Virus record (IMG/VR): IMGVR_UViG_3300046820_000595
Coordinates: 1 to 60,967 of that record
Length of the DNA: 60,967 bases
Strand: one strand, 5' to 3'
Origin: a virus
In this document: in pieces, positions 58,252 through 60,967 of the stretch
Layout of the letters: each line of letters starts with the position of its first letter
Position numbering within the stretch: the stretch's first letter is position 1
Notes under the pieces: model-generated
What the model saw: the letters and a program-made list of their open reading frames with translations, nothing else
Told to the model about the DNA's origin: nothing
The model's database searches: none
Position numbers and translations under genes: made by a program

Positions 58252-59422
58252 AGACAACGACTTGGGCGGAGATGATATTTTTTCCGCAATGAACAGCGAG
58301 TTCCCACCCATTGACAGCGATGGCACAACTGATCCAGTTGATGATGGCGGGAGTAGTTTTGCACCTAATAACGAACCAAAAGAAGATAAGCCAAATGAAA
58401 GCAAGCCTAGTGAATCGGATCAAGTATCAGATGATACCAATCTTGATGAAGCTGATGATTTTTTCAATGATGATGACTCTTCTAATAATGATGAGTTTAG
58501 CGAGGAGTCTTTCGACAAAGAGACGGAAACACTTTCGCAAGGAATGGATAAAAAAGCATCCGATAAATTTAAGGAGCTACGCAATGAACTAAAGCAATTC
58601 AAGCAAAAGACTAAAGAGGTTTCTGTTCCTGAAGATGTTCAGGCGAAACTAAAAGACCTTGAAATCAAGGCAGCTGAAGCTGAAGGGTTGCGCCAACAAG
58701 TTGAAGAGCTTTCTTCGGTCAGCGCAAAGGTAAAGGTTGAACAAAGCAAAGAATACAAAGAGCGTATTCTTGTTCCAGTAATGGAAATCCTTACTGAGGC
58801 TGATGCTATTGCTGAAAAGCACGGAATTGAGTCAGATGTCATTCAGGCAATTATCCGTGAACAAGACAAAGAAACTCAAGTCGGATTAATTCATAGTCAC
58901 CTTAGCGATCTTAATGAGCTTGAAAAACAAGATGTTTATCGCATGATTTTTGACTTCAAGAATCTTAGTAAAGCGCGTGAAGAAATGCTGGCTGACGCAA
59001 GCAGCAAACTAAGCCAATTAGAGGCGGAGCAAATTGCTGAGCAAAATCGCATTGCAGCAGAAGAAAAGAAAGCTGTTCAAGAAATCCAAGTTAGTATTTG
59101 GGATAAATACAAAGAAATTATTCCTGGCTTTGTTAATGAGGATGGAGAGCCAACTGAAGATTGGAACAAATTGCGTAATCGAGCTTTGTCTATTGACTTC
59201 AGTAAGGCTGCTGGCAAAGACAAGGCTTACGCTGCTTTCGCTGGCGTTGCGCTTCCGCATGTAATCAAAGAATTGAATCATGCCAAGAAAATGCTTAAGG
59301 AATATAGCGGAAAAGAAGCTAATGAATTGCTTCGTCGGCCAAAGCTAGGGCAAGCTCCTGTAAGCGAAAACAACGATGATACAGACTTCCTTTCGCTCAT
59401 GCGCAAAACAAAATTCAAATAA
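58241..59422 (+). CDS. scaffold protein (393 aa)
   Basis: Acidic Ser/Asp/Asn-rich disordered N-terminus (about residues 1-95), then long coiled-coil helices (LRNELKQFKQKTKE, VQAKLKDLEIKAAEAEGLRQQVEEL, SKLSQLEAEQIAEQNRI). The C-terminal basic region (LMRKTKFK) is likely the capsid-binding tail. Typical podoviral/phage scaffold composition and genome position (between portal and major capsid). Confidence 0.87.
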   Translation: MNPEDNDLGGDDIFSAMNSEFPPIDSDGTTDPVDDGGSSFAPNNEPKEDKPNESKPSESDQVSDDTNLDEADDFFNDDDSSNNDEFSEESFDKETETLSQGMDKKASDKFKELRNELKQFKQKTKEVSVPEDVQAKLKDLEIKAAEAEGLRQQVEELSSVSAKVKVEQSKEYKERILVPVMEILTEADAIAEKHGIESDVIQAIIREQDKETQVGLIHSHLSDLNELEKQDVYRMIFDFKNLSKAREEMLADASSKLSQLEAEQIAEQNRIAAEEKKAVQEIQVSIWDKYKEIIPGFVNEDGEPTEDWNKLRNRALSIDFSKAAGKDKAYAAFAGVALPHVIKELNHAKKMLKEYSGKEANELLRRPKLGQAPVSENNDDTDFLSLMRKTKFK

Positions 59423-59435
59423 GTAAAAAAAATAA

Positions 59436-59464
59436 TTGACTAATGCTGCTATTTGAGCTAATTG
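59436..59464 (+). promoter_or_regulatory. possible sigma70-like promoter upstream of the capsid gene
   Basis: TTGACT (59436-59441) and TAATTG (59459-59464) with 17-bp spacing. The spacer contains the left arm of the nested hairpin, so promoter and terminator overlap. Confidence 0.35.
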
Positions 59465-59510
59465 TTCCTCGAACCATTTGAGGTGCATGGTTCTAAATAG
59501 CAGCATTTTC
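59442..59510 (+). terminator. nested hairpin between scaffold and capsid genes
   Basis: A 13-bp outer stem (AATGCTGCTATTT at 59442-59454 with AAATAGCAGCATT at 59495-59507) encloses an inner GAACCAT/ATGGTTC stem (59471-59477 with 59487-59493) and is followed by TTTC. It works as a rho-independent terminator but is larger than usual. It could be an attenuator or processing site that sets the scaffold:capsid ratio. Confidence 0.65.
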
Positions 59511-59546
59511 CGTTGGCTCGGTCGTTATCCGTTCTAGATATTACTG

Positions 59547-59570
59547 CTACAGGATTCATCCAGTAGTTTT
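59547..59570 (+). terminator. second hairpin in scaffold-capsid gap
   Basis: CTACaGGAT...ATCCaGTAG (59547-59566), stem of 8 bp with an A-A mismatch, followed by TTTT. It lies just before the capsid gene and may be part of the same control region. Confidence 0.4.
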
Positions 59571-59600
59571 ACTTCTTAACATTTAACATACTACAAAATT

Positions 59601-60967
59601 ATGGCTAACGAAATCAATGACTGGCTGCTCCGCGAATCGGGCAGAATCACCCCTAACATTAACCAAAAAATGATGGCCAAGACTACCCCTTGGCTTACCC
59701 TGCACTCTCGTGAACAATGGGAAGAAGGCATGGGTCACACTCTGAAGACTTTTGTTTTCAACCGTGCTGAACTTACTGAAGACCCAGTTGACTGGGCTGA
59801 CATGTTCGACGAACCCGATGCTCCCGATGGTGGCAGCTGCGTTCCTCCTGCTGACGAAGTTAAATTCAGCCAATTGAGCCGTGAGTTCAATCTGAAAACC
59901 AAAGCTATTTGGGGTCCCAACATTTGTGTTAACAACCTTCGCTACACGTTTGTTCGTGAACAGCAAATGCAAGCCTCGATTAAGGCTCTTGCTGACCAAG
60001 CACGTGAAACGTGGATTGAGCGTTATCGCTCGGAATACACTCGTGTTGCCGACAACAAGGCTCTTGCTAACGCTTCCTTCTCGCTTGACGGTGGCAAATA
60101 CGACTCGTTCGACTTCCCAAGTCCAGGTGCTACTCCAGCAGTATCCATTCTTACTCAAGGTTTCCTTGATTATTGCTATGAATACCTGAATCATCAAGGC
60201 GCTCAAGAAGGCTCGATGGGCATGTCTGAGTCCCGTCCTGTTTATGGTCTTGTGACTAGCGCTCGCACTAGCCGCAACTTGATCATGGCAAATCCTGAAG
60301 TTCGTGAAGACTTCCGTTACTCGTCTCAAAACGAGAAGCTTCTTGCTCCTATGGGCGTGAAGTGGAACTACGCTGGCTTTACTCACTTGATTGACGACAA
60401 GACTCCTCGCTGGAACTGGCAGGCTGCCACGTCCGCTACTGGTGCAGTTGCAGGAACGACCCTTACGACTAGCGCAGCTTCTACGCTGACCGTTGGTTCG
60501 CAGGTTTACATTGGCTCAAATAAATACATTGTTCGTCGTGTTCTCAGCGGAACTACCTACACTGTTTCCAGCGTAACTGGTGGTGCTCCTACCGCACAAA
60601 CCGCAGCTGTTTACAGCGCATGGGTTAAAGTGCCTGAGTTCATCAAATCGCAAAGTGGTGTTGTCATTCCAAACCCTGCTTGGTTGTCGGCTGAGTATGA
60701 AGATAGCTTTATCTTCCACCAAAAAACTGAAGTGTGCTTGATTCCTAAGCCTCTTACGAATGTTGCTGGTGCTAAATTCGACCTTGTTAATCACGCTGGT
60801 GAGTTCTCTTGGAAGAACTACGCTGACGAAATCAAAAACCCTGATGGAACGATTGGTCGTTTCCGTGGTGTTCTCACCTCTGGAACTCGCCCTGAAAATC
60901 CTGAGTTTGGTATTGTCATTCGTCACAAAGCATGTCCGAACGCTTTCGGCATGATCACTGACTGCTC
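59601..60967 (+). CDS. major capsid protein, truncated by the window end (455 codons visible)
   Basis: MANEINDWLLRESGRITPNI start, then LREFNLKTKAIWGPNICVNN-like and FLDYCYEYLNHQGAQEG segments typical of HK97-fold major capsid proteins of podoviral type. Residues about 277-340 form a Thr/Ser/Val-rich beta-like insertion (VAGTTLTTSAAST ... TVSSVTGG), consistent with a surface loop or Ig-like domain inserted in the fold. No stop is reached before the window ends. Confidence 0.82.
   Translation, partial: MANEINDWLLRESGRITPNINQKMMAKTTPWLTLHSREQWEEGMGHTLKTFVFNRAELTEDPVDWADMFDEPDAPDGGSCVPPADEVKFSQLSREFNLKTKAIWGPNICVNNLRYTFVREQQMQASIKALADQARETWIERYRSEYTRVADNKALANASFSLDGGKYDSFDFPSPGATPAVSILTQGFLDYCYEYLNHQGAQEGSMGMSESRPVYGLVTSARTSRNLIMANPEVREDFRYSSQNEKLLAPMGVKWNYAGFTHLIDDKTPRWNWQAATSATGAVAGTTLTTSAASTLTVGSQVYIGSNKYIVRRVLSGTTYTVSSVTGGAPTAQTAAVYSAWVKVPEFIKSQSGVVIPNPAWLSAEYEDSFIFHQKTEVCLIPKPLTNVAGAKFDLVNHAGEFSWKNYADEIKNPDGTIGRFRGVLTSGTRPENPEFGIVIRHKACPNAFGMITDC

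Noticed and set aside
1-60967. CRISPR arrays, IS elements, integrase or attachment sites
   Set aside because: No regularly spaced repeats, transposase or integrase motifs and no attachment-site-like duplicates of tRNA ends were seen.

Overview
This window is most of a double-stranded DNA tailed-phage genome. It has a terminase, portal, scaffold and capsid block, a long virion-protein block, and an oppositely oriented block of small early/replication genes. There is no integrase, no CRISPR array, no IS element and no host housekeeping gene. The right end cuts through the major capsid gene, and no DNA polymerase gene or tail tube/nozzle set was recognised, so part of the genome lies outside the window. 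GC content looks moderate (low 40s percent by eye), with GC-richer islands around 1.7-7.9 kb, 30.2-31.6 kb and 42-43 kb. Start codons are usually preceded by A-rich leaders (AACAAAC-type) or by a stop overlapping the start (ATGA, TAATATG), not by a Shine-Dalgarno sequence. That resembles translation in Bacteroidetes and some other non-SD lineages, but the host cannot be fixed from sequence alone.

Layout. (1) 1-7865, + strand: a tRNA-Met, a 283-aa protein, a repeat-containing 944-aa putative fibre/tail protein, two proteins with Ser/Gly-rich linkers and two glycosyltransferases. (2) 7936-28027, + strand: a small putative connector/adaptor, two ~480-aa alpha-helical proteins and one giant 5,498-aa protein with a zincin-type HExxH motif and hydrophobic segments, probably internal or ejected virion proteins. 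(3) 28024-51490, mostly - strand: about 45 small genes. These include RNA ligase, TOPRIM primase-helicase, DUF932, OB-fold SSB candidate, PD-(D/E)XK exonuclease, a GHKL-ATPase-like protein, tRNA-Arg, RadC/JAB, DUF3310, flavin-dependent thymidylate synthase, MazG-like pyrophosphatase and HNH proteins. Two + strand inserts interrupt it: a Cys-rich protein at 36423 and a cluster of four small basic proteins at 44786-45608 ending in a terminator. (4) 51565-60967, + strand: small terminase with its own sigma70-like promoter, a 1.9-kb largely regulatory stretch holding four tiny - strand genes, large terminase, portal, a small protein, scaffold and the start of the major capsid gene.

The strongest unexplained signal is a 14-bp inverted repeat, TTTAG-N4-CTAAA (centre usually YYRR). 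I found 12 copies spread over the window. They sit mostly between genes, often touching a start codon or a stop codon, and they bracket gene cassettes. They could be operators of a phage-wide regulator, promoter or translation elements, or recombination boundaries. Other notable items are the giant protein, glycosyltransferases next to Ser-rich virion proteins, a structured leader before the RNA ligase, and a nested hairpin between scaffold and capsid genes.
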